A stretch of 64,000 nt of DNA, taken from contig WARS01000052.1 of assembly GCA_008933995.1 (NCBI GenBank), positions 4,588,001 to 4,652,000 of the forward strand, written 5' to 3'. The notes under the pieces were generated by a model. It was not told the DNA's origin. It worked only from the letters and a program-made list of their open reading frames with translations, and ran no database searches. Below are positions 23,868 through 34,290 of this stretch, one piece after another (the stretch's first letter is position 1; every line of letters starts with the position of its first letter). The stretch comes from Datnioides undecimradiatus (Eukaryota; Chordata; Actinopteri; Lobotiformes; Datnioididae). Position numbers and translations under genes: made by a program.

Positions 23868-26800
23868 TCTTTCCCAACCAAACGCACACGCAAACACACA
23901 ATGAGAAATGGCTCAGCTGACTTTGGGCCTGTATGTAAGTCTCAGTGGTGTGACCTCTCGCGGCGGGGGCGTGAGAACCGCCACGAACAAAGAGCGGGGC
24001 TGTTACAGCGTGACAGAATTACAGAGTGACTCGAGACTCATGACTGCAAAAGTGGTAAAGCCAGACTCCGCTTTGGTGTAAGACCATGCGTGTGCAACTT
24101 GGTCACAGGTGAACAACTGAACAGCTAAACTGTAACCGTTCAACAACAACAGACACAACATCCAATGACAGAACTACTACTAACATGTCCACTATGACAA
24201 TTTTAAAACAAGACATTTGTGAGCTTTTAACCCAGGCATACTGACCCAGAGAGTGAAGTAACTGCCGGAGAGAAGTCACCTTAAAATGTGTGAAAAACAA
24301 TCATATAAATCACTATTTTGACAATAACGTCTCTTTGATTCAGCCCCGTGAAGGGATTTCTTCAGGGCCCCGGCTGTTACGTAAAAAGATCGCAGTACTG
24401 GCACGAAATTAACGCAGACTCGTTGAATTGGGCTAAAAATCAAAAGCAAGTGATCCAGACACTATAATACACTCCTGAACCTTGGTATTTGAGCACGCTG
24501 AAAGCACGTGTAAAGCTGCACCGATACGACTGCCGTAATCCATATTTTGCAGGATTGGCATAACAAAATAAAGAGCCACTATATGAAATAATCATAATTA
24601 ATGCTCGACCTTCCTTTGCTCTGCTAAAACCTATAATCCAGATCGACTTAGTGGTATAATGACTTCACCGTTCTCACTGCCTCTCTGGATGGCGGGGCTC
24701 AATGTATTATGACAACTTTATGCGGATGCAAAGTCACATGTACTTTAAGACGTGTGGAGAGTTCGAGGCTTTTTCTTTTGGAACAAAAAACAGGAAGTTT
24801 TTGTTCGTAAACGTATTTTCTCAACCTTTATTTATTCAGAGAGGGTTGACTGAGACATGGCATGTTTTAAGCACTGCTCGGCTGAAATATTCTTTGCGCG
24901 TTCACATCTGGAGAGCCGCCCAGGCCAGCTGCAGTCGCTATTGATGAACTTTAATGTTTCTGTGCCTTGCTCAAGGGCACTTTAGTGAATTAAGTTTATA
25001 TAAGCTCTGCAGGTTTCTTATTCGGTTTTCTCCAGATTTTATCATTTGATTCGAAAAAGCAACATTGTGACGTGACACCAACTTCTCTAGCCTTCAGGCT
25101 ACCGGTGCCCCATTAAGAAGGAGGATCATTAGTCTCCGTCTGTTTGGTGCTGCCCCAGTGTTTTCCTGTGTAGTGCTGCTGATATGAACTTGATGTATCG
25201 CTAGGCTACAAACAATAGACTAAAAATAGAGCCGAGCTGACAACATGGCACAGCGAGGGCGCGTGTGTGTTCGTACGTGTTTGTGTCAGTGAATATGCAT
25301 GAATGTGTGTATGTAATAACATGCTCTAAGTTGTCCGGCACATCTTCGGGGTTCTGAATGAGCAGACTGAAGGCGTTGTTTTGATTTGATACGATGTGTG
25401 CCTCTGTTCCCTACCAGCCTCTATCACTGTAAAACAGAATATACGTATAACGCTCGCAAGTATTTCCCTGATATAAAAGAAAAACGCTGTTGGACTGATT
25501 GGAAGGTTATTACAAACGCTGCAAACTCGAACACTTGTTTATGGAGAATATACATCATTTCTTTTCCTCATTTGCTACTGAATGAACGACACTGCATCAA
25601 ATATACTGTAAACTATTTGTGTAACTGATGAAAACCAATATTTGTTTAAATTTACAGTTTGATCTGTATGGAGACATTTTTGAAAAGTAACAACAAGAAA
25701 GACTCAAAAACAATATCACAGCAACAAGCCTTGATAGTACATCTGCTTGTCAGGTTATCATTGTCGGTTTTGGCAGAGATTGTCTGATTCCAGCAGATAA
25801 AAACAACTTGGCAAAATCCTACAAAAGTCCTAGTTTGGAATATTTGTCTCTATTGGTCTTGCTAATCGTTCAACAAAGACTTTGGCTTCAGCAGCCACTT
25901 CGTTTACCTTGGCTGCCTGCCATTTCACTCTGGACAGGTAGCGTAGGACTGCCTTGCCTGAGCTTGTAGGCTGAGAGCAGCTGTCTGTATTTATCCGGTT
26001 ATTTTTTGAACGAACCAAAACAATGAGCTTAAAGTGGCTGGGCTTTGTATAGAGGTGCAGACTCAGACGTAGAATCATCAATACTAGAAACCCTTTTCTA
26101 TTACCATCACTTGGATTTAACACTTTGAAGAATTTAAAGTATATAATTTAAAACTAAATAGTAAACAGCGTGACTTTGTGGATTTTATGATTGCTGCTCT
26201 TTCACATGTGTTTCAAACCAAAACACAGACGGTGTCAATACCACAGCTATGGTTAAAGGCCGTGCTGAAAATGTACTGGTAAAGCCCTACAGATAAAAGC
26301 ATCCATCACATGGCATGTGTCTGTATGGCACTTGACTCTGGGGTTAGCAGCTGAGCACAGGATCACAGAAAGAAGACGACCTCATGCAAAGCACGTCTGC
26401 CGGTGAGAACAGTTGCTCACTGTTGAGTAAGACTGTCGTCCGTCTTTCTGTTCCACTAACTTGGGGGAATCCAAACTCAGTGTCCCATTTTGCCCCCCAA
26501 CGCTAACACTGTTATTAATCGCGACTCATTCATGACGCGTTAGAGCTGTTTGTCGGTGCAACAGTGTTCCTCACGATTCTGTGAAAACCAGGGGTAGAAA
26601 GAAAACCTCTCTTTACGCAGGAGAAAAGTCCCTTCGGGAAGATTACACAAGCCCGGCTGATGATATCATCAAATCAGCGTGAGTGTAGAAAAGAAGGAAG
26701 GGTGGGTGTAAGAAAGATGGGGACGGAGGGGCTGTATTTGAATGAGAGGGGATCTGCTTTAATGCCGGTGTAATGGCTATAGACGGCCTTAATCCTCCTG

Positions 26801-27647
26801 CTGGCTCTGGCTCTGGAGCTTTTTTCCTTGAAAGTTTCTAATGAAATCAACTCTTTGCAATGACAAGCACCCGGATGACAAAATTACAATCAGCTAAGGG
26901 AGAAATTCATGCTCACAGTCCAGTGATATGGAAGGTTCAGCATGGGACGTGCAGAACCCGTGTCCACATAAATCACATACATTAACTCTTAACGGGCGAG
27001 AAAGGGAAAGCAGGTCCGCGGAGGTCGTGCTAGCCTGCAGGGATGCAGGGTAGCTCTACACGAGGAGAAATTATTTATATGTTCATGTGGAGCAATAAGC
27101 ACTGGCTTGTAAATGTTTATTTAAGTCATATAATTTAGCCATAAGTCATTGTTTATTCTGAAGCTTTTGAAGGGGCAGTTTATTATGTTTCTAATTGATG
27201 ATAGGATTGATCTGCTGTGGTAGAGGATTTGGAGCTACTCATGAAGAAGAAAAGACAAAGTAAATACAGCATTATAGCCAATAAATAGCAAATACTTCTT
27301 ATACTAGAACTGGTTTCCAGGTCACACAATTGCTGAATTGCTGAACTGTATGCGATCTTATTTAAAAACGCATTCTTGGCATTTTTCTTTCTCGCCTTGT
27401 GGTGTTGACATTAAGACAGATCTACCCCTCCGTGACACTGCCAATACCAGGAATCCTCAGAGTTTGCAAATGTTTATGTATGAATTATTAAGGCAAACAC
27501 CCATATTTGCTTTGGGATGTATTGGAATAAAAGCTGGGGAAAAAAAACAAAAAACCAGCAGCAGGAAAAGGAGGAGGAGCGGTTAAAGAGAGAGGGTGAA
27601 GGCAAGATGGAGAAAGAAACCGAGTGAAAAAAAAGGACTTATCTTAC

Positions 27648-27789
27648 CTTCAAGCACTGTAAGCTTGGCGCTGGTGTTGATCTCGCCAGCACTGTTGGTG
27701 GCTGTGCACTCGTAAATGGCTTCGTCTCTGTGTGTGCGCAGTGGCTGGATCCGCAGTACGGAGCCCGAGCCATCATCAAACTCAATCAC
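27648..27789 (-). CDS. ptprf: ptprf coding exon 3: second half of Ig1
   Basis: Encodes residues 83-129 (47 codons plus one base) and completes Ig1. It begins VIEFDD and carries [32 protein letters not shown] and TVLE. [15 protein letters not shown] and EINTSAKL are PTPRF-like; by recall PTPRS has EFDESAGAV and EITVHAKL. Cys110 pairs with Cys57 of the previous exon. Asn120-Thr-Ser is an N-glycosylation sequon. The acceptor is CTCCTAG|GTG and the donor GAAG|GTAAGA, so the exon is phase 0 in, phase 1 out. It is 870 bp from the first Ig1 exon and 19.8 kb from the next known exon. Confidence 0.97.
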
Positions 27790-28583
27790 CTAGGAGAGCC
27801 GGAGCAAAGCAAAAGGCCAACAATGTTATTTATGGGGGTCTCTTTTTTTCTTTTCCATATCACTATGTTGCGAGATATAAATAACATCCGTTTGACTTGT
27901 AGATGACAGTTTTCTAGGCTTTTATGTTTCTGATCGAAGTGAAAAAATGTGCCAGTTTTGCAGCTTTACCGGTTTCTCAGAAGCTCATTTTATGCCCTGC
28001 CTCAAGATCAGACTGTTCAGATGTAGAATATGAGTCTGTTGTTTTCAACGGCTAAGTAATGGCGACCTAGAGTATAACACATTAGTGCCCCCACGAAACC
28101 ACAACTACATTATGTTACAGACACTGGTCAGAAACAGTGCGAGTTTCCACCTAAGGTGCTTCCTTCTGTTCACACTGGTTCAAAAGAGGGAGGGGAAATA
28201 CATCAAGTAATACATCAAGGGGACGTATGGCCAGAGATGGTAGAGCTGTGGAATAGAAGGCGAAGGATAAGGGTGTGAAAAGACTGAAAGAGATGAAGAG
28301 GACTACATAAATCAAGATGGAAGGAGATTAAAGAGAAGGGAAGCCTGTCTGGTCTCGTGCGAAGGAGAGAAGCGTTTGGATGCTCAATAACAGGGCAATT
28401 GATTGTATGTGCTGTGGTGTGTATGTGTTTAGTGTGAAAGCGGTGTGGACGCATCTGTGTTAATGAGAGAGGGTTAAAGAGGCAGTCGAGAGCCCACGCT
28501 TGTAACGTTCGTCACGTGTGCTGCGCTTGTGCCTGCTTGTATTTATGTGTGTGCGTGTGGGTATGTGTGTGCGTGTGGGGGTG

Positions 28584-28623
<40 letters not shown>

Positions 28624-28659
28624 TGTTCAGAGAACGGAAAGTCACGCATGAGTGCTCAC
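27790..28659 (-). other. ptprf: 870 bp ptprf intron splitting Ig1
   Basis: Phase-0 intron with donor GTGAGC at 28659 and acceptor CTCCTAG ending at 27790. Its main feature is a GT-rich microsatellite (28546-28626) that is a CA repeat in the transcript, starting 33 bases after the donor. Nothing else was recognised. Confidence 0.9.
28546..28626. repeat. (GT)n microsatellite, CA repeat in the ptprf transcript
   Basis: Imperfect GT repeat with GC and GGG interruptions on the left and a pure run on the right. It starts about 33 bases inside the intron after the first Ig1 exon. Confidence 0.95.
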
Positions 28660-28805
28660 CTCAAAGCGCTGGGAGCTGACTTTCTTGCCTTTCTTCATCC
28701 AGGTGATTCTGGGCTTGGGCTCCCCAGTGGCCTGGCACACAAACGACGCAACTCCGCCCGAGATGCCCGTCTGGTCCTCTGGGGATTTGACGAAACTTGG
28801 CAAGC
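28660..28805 (-). CDS. ptprf: ptprf coding exon 2: first half of Ig1
   Basis: Encodes residues 34-82 (49 codons, the first split with the previous exon). It is the N-terminal half of the first immunoglobulin domain and has [27 protein letters not shown] and [12 protein letters not shown]. By recall this is nearly identical to human PTPRF and less like PTPRS (KDQIG, RVTWNKKGKKVNSQ). Cys57 is the first Ig disulfide cysteine and Trp69 the core tryptophan. Lys71, 72, 74 and 75 form the basic loop that in this family binds heparan and chondroitin sulfate proteoglycans. The acceptor is CTCTCAG|G after a very pyrimidine-rich stretch, and the donor is GAG|GTGAGC. Phase is 1 in, 0 out. Confidence 0.97.
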
Positions 28806-28880
28806 CTGAGAGAGCCACAGCAAAGGGGGCAGAGGGAAATGGGAAGCGATAAAAAGAGGGAAGGAAAGAAGTCAAGGACA

Positions 28881-28927
28881 GGGAAGGGGGGGGGAGGCGA
28901 GGGAGACGAGGGAGCAGAGGGGAGGGA
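28881..28927 (+). repeat. G-run tract, candidate G-quadruplex on the ptprf template strand
   Basis: At least six runs of three or more G with loops of one to six bases on the plus strand. In the transcript it reads as a long C/T tract beginning about 75 bases before the Ig1 acceptor. Confidence 0.75.
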
Positions 28928-31900
28928 GAGAGGTGAAGGTGCTGTTAGTGCCAGTCATGTCGGCATGTAAAACTCGGTTATCTGTGGGTATCACTTTCTC
29001 CACACAAAGGCGACAATGAGGAAACCCACACTGTCATTGTTGCTGCGCACACCTGCAGCTCAGTCATGGGAGAAACATCCAGCCTTTGTGTGCCTGCCTG
29101 TCACTGTATCATGTTGAATTTCTCACCTCCGCTTTGACACGCACCATTCGAAACAGGGCAAAGTTTGTCGCCCACAGACAAAGAAGTTCCTGTTCTAGCC
29201 ATTGAACATGAGGGATTGCATTAAACGCAGTGGATCAGACGAGATAAGCAGATGAACTCCTACTCGTTCACAAAAGACGTGTACACAAATCACAGAAAAA
29301 GATCAAGATGCTGGTAAATTAGACACTAGGGGAACTAAGCAGGTTATTTAGCATTTAAAAAGCCATTTTTAGTTTATGAGGCATTAAGACTAGTTGGCAT
29401 GTCCTGAAATCAAAACAAAGCTACTACTATGGTGTGATCCTGTAACCTTTACGTGACTTCTTCGATAATGCGTGTTTACGACAACATGTTTGACTGCCAT
29501 GGAGAACACCTATAAATGTGATTCTCCTGTTTGCCTTGAGGGTGTTTGTGCCAAGCACCACACCCAACATCATTATGCGCAGGACAATGGAGTATGTGTT
29601 TCAGTGACGGGCTGTCCAAGTTGACGTGACGCTACAATGAGTGCGCCATGGCAACATGCTATAGCAGCTGTGCTTAATGCTTTATTTACGGCCTCAGACG
29701 TGCATAATACGAGTCTGGCTTCAACAACGTGACACAATGTCGTTATTACCAGCTCCGTCAGCTCGTGTTTCATCTCCAGAGTTATTAAAGAGGGAGGTGG
29801 GGAACACCTAAACCGCAGTGGTGACGAGGAGACCGCCCCGTGGAGACGCGCACAAAGGGGTGAATCATTATGCTGTGTACACAGAGGAGACGCCAGCCGT
29901 CCCTCGCCGAGCACACGCTGGGGAAAATCCGGCAATGGCTGCCACCATTCTTTCCTTTTTTTATGTGCTCTAATATAACATTGGTGGGAGAATGTGGGGG
30001 TGCTTCAATATCTAGTTAGCATAGCATTGTACCTCTATCTGATATGAATAGGGCTTTTAGTGAGCGCATTCTCCAGGTCCACCTGTTATATCATCGACCT
30101 CTGCCCTCACTTGGTTAGAGAGAGGGAGAGAGAGAATGGGGAGAGGTGGTGCTTACTGCCCTTGCTCTAGGACATCTGTGCAAAGAAGTCTTGTTGAAGC
30201 AATGCTGCAGGATACCATAAAAAAAAGAGAGTGCTACCGTGCAGGCAGCGACACGTGTGCGTACATTACACTTTGATGTGAGGTGGTTATACACATACAA
30301 ATGCAGGCGGTTGGACAGACAGATACTATAAATAGATAAATATAAGGTTTAATGTAGCTCCTGAGAAAAAAGCTTAGTTTCAGTGTCGGGCAATCTGTGA
30401 TGCACTGAGACGTCCTTTACATACACACACAGCCTATACCAATTCATCTTGCGCAAGTGTTTTTATGATTGCAATGTGTAAGATGACCAACACGTAACAG
30501 CAATGTAGTCTAACAGAAGCTAATAGGAAATTGCCCCATTCCTGCATTTATCAAGCAATCTGAACTAAAGTCATGAAGAGACGGTATCTCTTCGTGACTG
30601 AAGTTAAATGCAGGGATCCAGCTGATATTGTTTTTTTTAATTAGCGTTTTTTCGACCTGTTTTTCTTGGCTTAAGTCCCTGTCAAATAACTGTCAAATAA
30701 CTGTCATATTAGCCGAGAGATTAAAGCCAACATGGTCCTTTGTTTCAAAAACAATCATGATAAGCTAACGATGACAAACAAATCCCCGGCATTTTACATA
30801 ACACTGATGAGCTGAAGTATACTGTGGCGTGGTGTAGTGTGTGAGTGGGCAGTTATGCATGCTTGGCGATACACAGTAATCCAACACATCCATCCATCTG
30901 TGACCTGTCACCCCATCATAGTACCTAAACCCACCTGACATTTGAATGATATTTTCGTCCTGGTTCTCCCACGGACGCGATTTAGACCGCAACAGCGCGG
31001 CGATAAATCCTTTTTCTATAGCATGAGGAGGTGACTGTGACACACATGCAAGCAACAGCAAGGGAGCCGTGCTAATGATTCAAACCTGATAAGCTCTTAA
31101 GAGCGTATGCCTGAGCATGCATCTGTGCGTGCATGGGTGGTGAGACGGAATCCTCAAGGCCTGATTATCACCATTCAGACTTCCAAGAGTTCCTGCTAAC
31201 ATCTGTCCATAGCTGTTCTATTTAAGTTGATTTGAGGGCTTTTCACTGCGTCGCTAAGATGGAGGATCACGCAGCATTAAAGAGTTCTCGGCACATGCTT
31301 CAAATTAAAGGATGTAAGCCCATGTGTTGCCACAAACATTTAAGAGGGAAACCAGTGGATCTTAGAAATCATAAGGATTTTTAGGGATAAGTGGAAGAAA
31401 AGGAAAAAACTGGCCCTCACTCAGCTTTTCCCGTATTAATCCTCTTAAACAAGCTCTCCCAACATTTCGATAGCTAACCTATGACTCAGAAGCTACACTA
31501 TGGCAAATTTGCAGATGTCCGGATCTCAACACGCATTAAATCACAACATCTTGACCTGGCTAATAGCGGTCTAAACACACTCCCACGAAAAAGCAGAAGC
31601 ATTTATTTTTGGACTAAGACTCTGCAGAGTTTTTCCATCACCGCGGCACCACTGGCAGGTGAGGATATCAAACTGCTGGGTTTGTCAGTTCTTTTCTTAG
31701 AGAGACAAAATCCACACTCGACCCTTTTTTCTTTGCCTGTGTCCCATTTTCCTGGCTGTCAGGCACTTGTCACATGAAAACAATGGCAGGGACGAGGTGG
31801 AAAACACATAAGCCTACCTATGCAAATCCTTCACTCAACTAGTGACTGCAAGCTTTGAGCTGTACTCTTTCTAAGCTTTGATACATCACATTCAGAGCTC

Positions 31901-33551
31901 CTATCTTGACGCACAAAGCTTTAACCCATGTGCTCTTCCTGACAGGCCCAGCGTTGGCTGCAAGGTCTCAGGGTTAAGAAAAACAGTCCAGTTACTACAT
32001 TTAGTTTACCCACACTAACCAACTGACACTATAATGTAAACACCAAAACTGGGTTATCGGATCAAAGCAGATAAACAAGTCAATCATTTAATCTACTGCT
32101 TTCAATTACCAAATCAATGCATCAGAAAGATTAAAACGTGACCCGCTGCTGCTGTACACAAACAGCAGCACGCCTGGTGCAGAAAAAAAAATCTCTTAGC
32201 ACATTTGTTGTTAGCGGAGCAAAAAGGCTTTCATGTTACAATTAACGAACGGGATAATGAGTTAATCAGAGCAAAAAACAACGTACACAAGTAAAACCCT
32301 CCCTTTCCGTGTCTTACTTTGTTGGACTAACAAGGTGTTTTGTCTTTTCTACCTGACAAACAACCTGTTTATCAAACAAATTCATTGGGTTATTGGGGAA
32401 ATGGAAACAGACCCTGTCTCAAACGTAATAAAATGTGCTATCATAATCCACCAGCACAGTAATATTCTGAATATTTTGCATTCATGCTGTAGGGCGTACA
32501 CAAACTAGGTGTAGGCCTCAAACTAGGTCTCACGTCAAATCATATGAATTACTTTTTTCCCCTGTTGATTTAAAATTTACATTTGAGGACAGACTATTGA
32601 CAAATCTGCATAGATCTCCCGGGTTTAGACAGTGCTGAGGGAGCCTGCAGGCTGCTGATTGCTCTGTGTGTGGGGGGATTAAGCAGCTTCTCTCAGTTAA
32701 CCTTATGCCTGCAGCAGTATTTGTGGGGTCTGGGGTCATTGGAGAGATGAAAGGTACATGGGGGTTCCCAAACCCTGGTACTGCTGCAGGTGTTTTATTT
32801 TCCACTAGATAGATCTCAAGGAACGCCTGTCAGAGAACAGTGAGGAGAAAATGATTTTTGTCAAGGACAATGCAAGATAATGGATCTGATGAATACATTA
32901 ATGAATATGGGTCATGTTTAAAAAAAAACAGCAGAGGCGAGCGTTTAAGAGGCTGGATAAAATGGCTAGTGGGTTACAGAAATATTTATTCATGCATAGT
33001 TTCAACTGTTCTGACCCACTCAAAGCAGGGTTATGGTATGTTTCCCAACCAGTTATACAGTATTCTCTTTTTTCTTGACAAGAGCCTCAGAGCAGGGCTT
33101 GTAATAAATGCAGAGACAGCAGGGACAACCGTGTAAATGGCACTTGTGTGGCAAACAATTAGTGTATTCCCAGACCTGCCAGAGTGCCCAATGAGAGCTA
33201 CTCTGTGGTGTAGAGTATCAGGGATCGATACACACGCGGCACAGAGAAAACCATTAATTCTTATTAATAATGGATTAGCAAGTTATCATTTTCATGAGGC
33301 AACACTTAGTGGAAATTTGTCTGATGGCATCAGCCCTGGTTGTTTTAATGGAACACTTCCATTAAGGCCTTTTTCGGGCCATTAGCAGGCAACTTGTTTG
33401 CAATTAATTCCATATAAAGCTGCCTCCCCTGCAAGTTATTTACCCCGATAAAGTCAACTGCACTTCAGGCTGTTTGTTTAAACCAATAAACATCATGTTT
33501 GCTATCTGCACTTCTCTTTTTACAGCTGAACACCAAGGAGCATCGTGTTGT

Positions 33552-33591
33552 TGGGGGGGGGGGTTTGTTTTGTTTTGTTTTGGGGGTTTTT
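33552..33591. repeat. poly-G run followed by (TTTTG)n
   Basis: Eleven Gs, then TTTG/TTTTG units and another G run. Confidence 0.9.
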
Positions 33592-34143
33592 CAAACCGAA
33601 CAAGAACACAGCGCATGTTCTCATAATTGTGTCCCTGTGGTCAATGCATTTCAGGTCAACATGGTTTTGTTTTTACTGTCTAGTTTTTCAACTCTAATCT
33701 TGTTTTAATCTGACACATTGAGTTCACGTTATAAAAAGTTGGAATTGCAGCCATCATTGTGCAAAAGAGTAGCCAGGGGACCAGACAAATCTGTCAAGCT
33801 CAAGTTTGCTCTGTCAGAAGTGTACCGTCATCCCTCCTGTCCAGTTTTTCTTGGTCTTGCCAGGACTCGGCCAATCACAACCATCCAGTGTGGGGCAGCT
33901 GTGACGTATCAATGCTATCAATGTAGTAAAGTGCAAAGTTGCATTGAGTGGGTCCAAACTAAAGCTCATTTGTCTTGCAATGCCAGACTAGTGATGCAGT
34001 ACAGCACCAGCTCCTTCACTTGTTCTTTCTATGTCTGTGACATCACTGCATTCATCTTACTGTGAACTAGCTAATCACTTAATAAGGTGAGCAAGACACA
34101 GCAGGAATGTTTTTATCTCTGGTAATTTGGCATCAACATCTTT

Positions 34144-34290
34144 AGTGCCGTCACCTCATACTGACAAGGTCCTGGTTTCAACCACAAGTAGGACCTACAT
34201 AGGTGGAGTTTGCTTATTTCTCCACATGTTTGAACAGGTTTTTACTGGATGGCCTGGTTTCGTTGCACTATCCACGCCCACTCATTGACA
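34144..34290 (+). mobile_element. decayed, partial copy of the same tRNA-derived SINE family
   Basis: Shows the same order of landmarks as the copy at 14541, but heavily mutated: AGTGCCGTCACCTCA, then AAGGTCCTGGTTTCAACC (B-box remnant), then GGTGGAGTTTGCTTATTTCTCCACATG (matching the GGAGTTTGCATGTTCTCC block) and a remnant of the CCAGGTACTCTGG region. The 3' body and the ATGG tail are not recognisable. An older insertion than the first copy. Confidence 0.6.

Larger units (their letters stand above)
7863..27647 (-). other. ptprf: 19.8 kb ptprf intron between Ig1 and Ig2 exons
   Basis: Phase-1 intron with donor GTAAGA at 27647 and acceptor TTTTCAG ending at 7863. It holds a SINE (14541-14854), several microsatellites (18045-18083, 23571-23656, 23811-23867), pyrimidine tracts (15780-15884, 20342-20433), small tandem duplications and a speculative 63-base cassette exon (25908-25970). 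The CpG-rich patch at 23955-24010 and the AT-rich block near 21640-21790 could be regulatory. No independent host gene was recognised on either strand. Confidence 0.8.

Noticed and set aside
25830-26123. 97-codon minus-strand ORF with an Ala/Lys/Glu-rich C-terminus
   Set aside because: No family recognised, no supporting neighbouring exon, and an overlapping frame is also open. Kept only as part of a low-interest cassette-exon or repeat-fragment finding.
33830-34000. Stretch that at first sight resembled a fish SINE or DNA transposon end
   Set aside because: No tRNA-like boxes, terminal repeats or tail; phrases shared with known repeats are too short to support a call.
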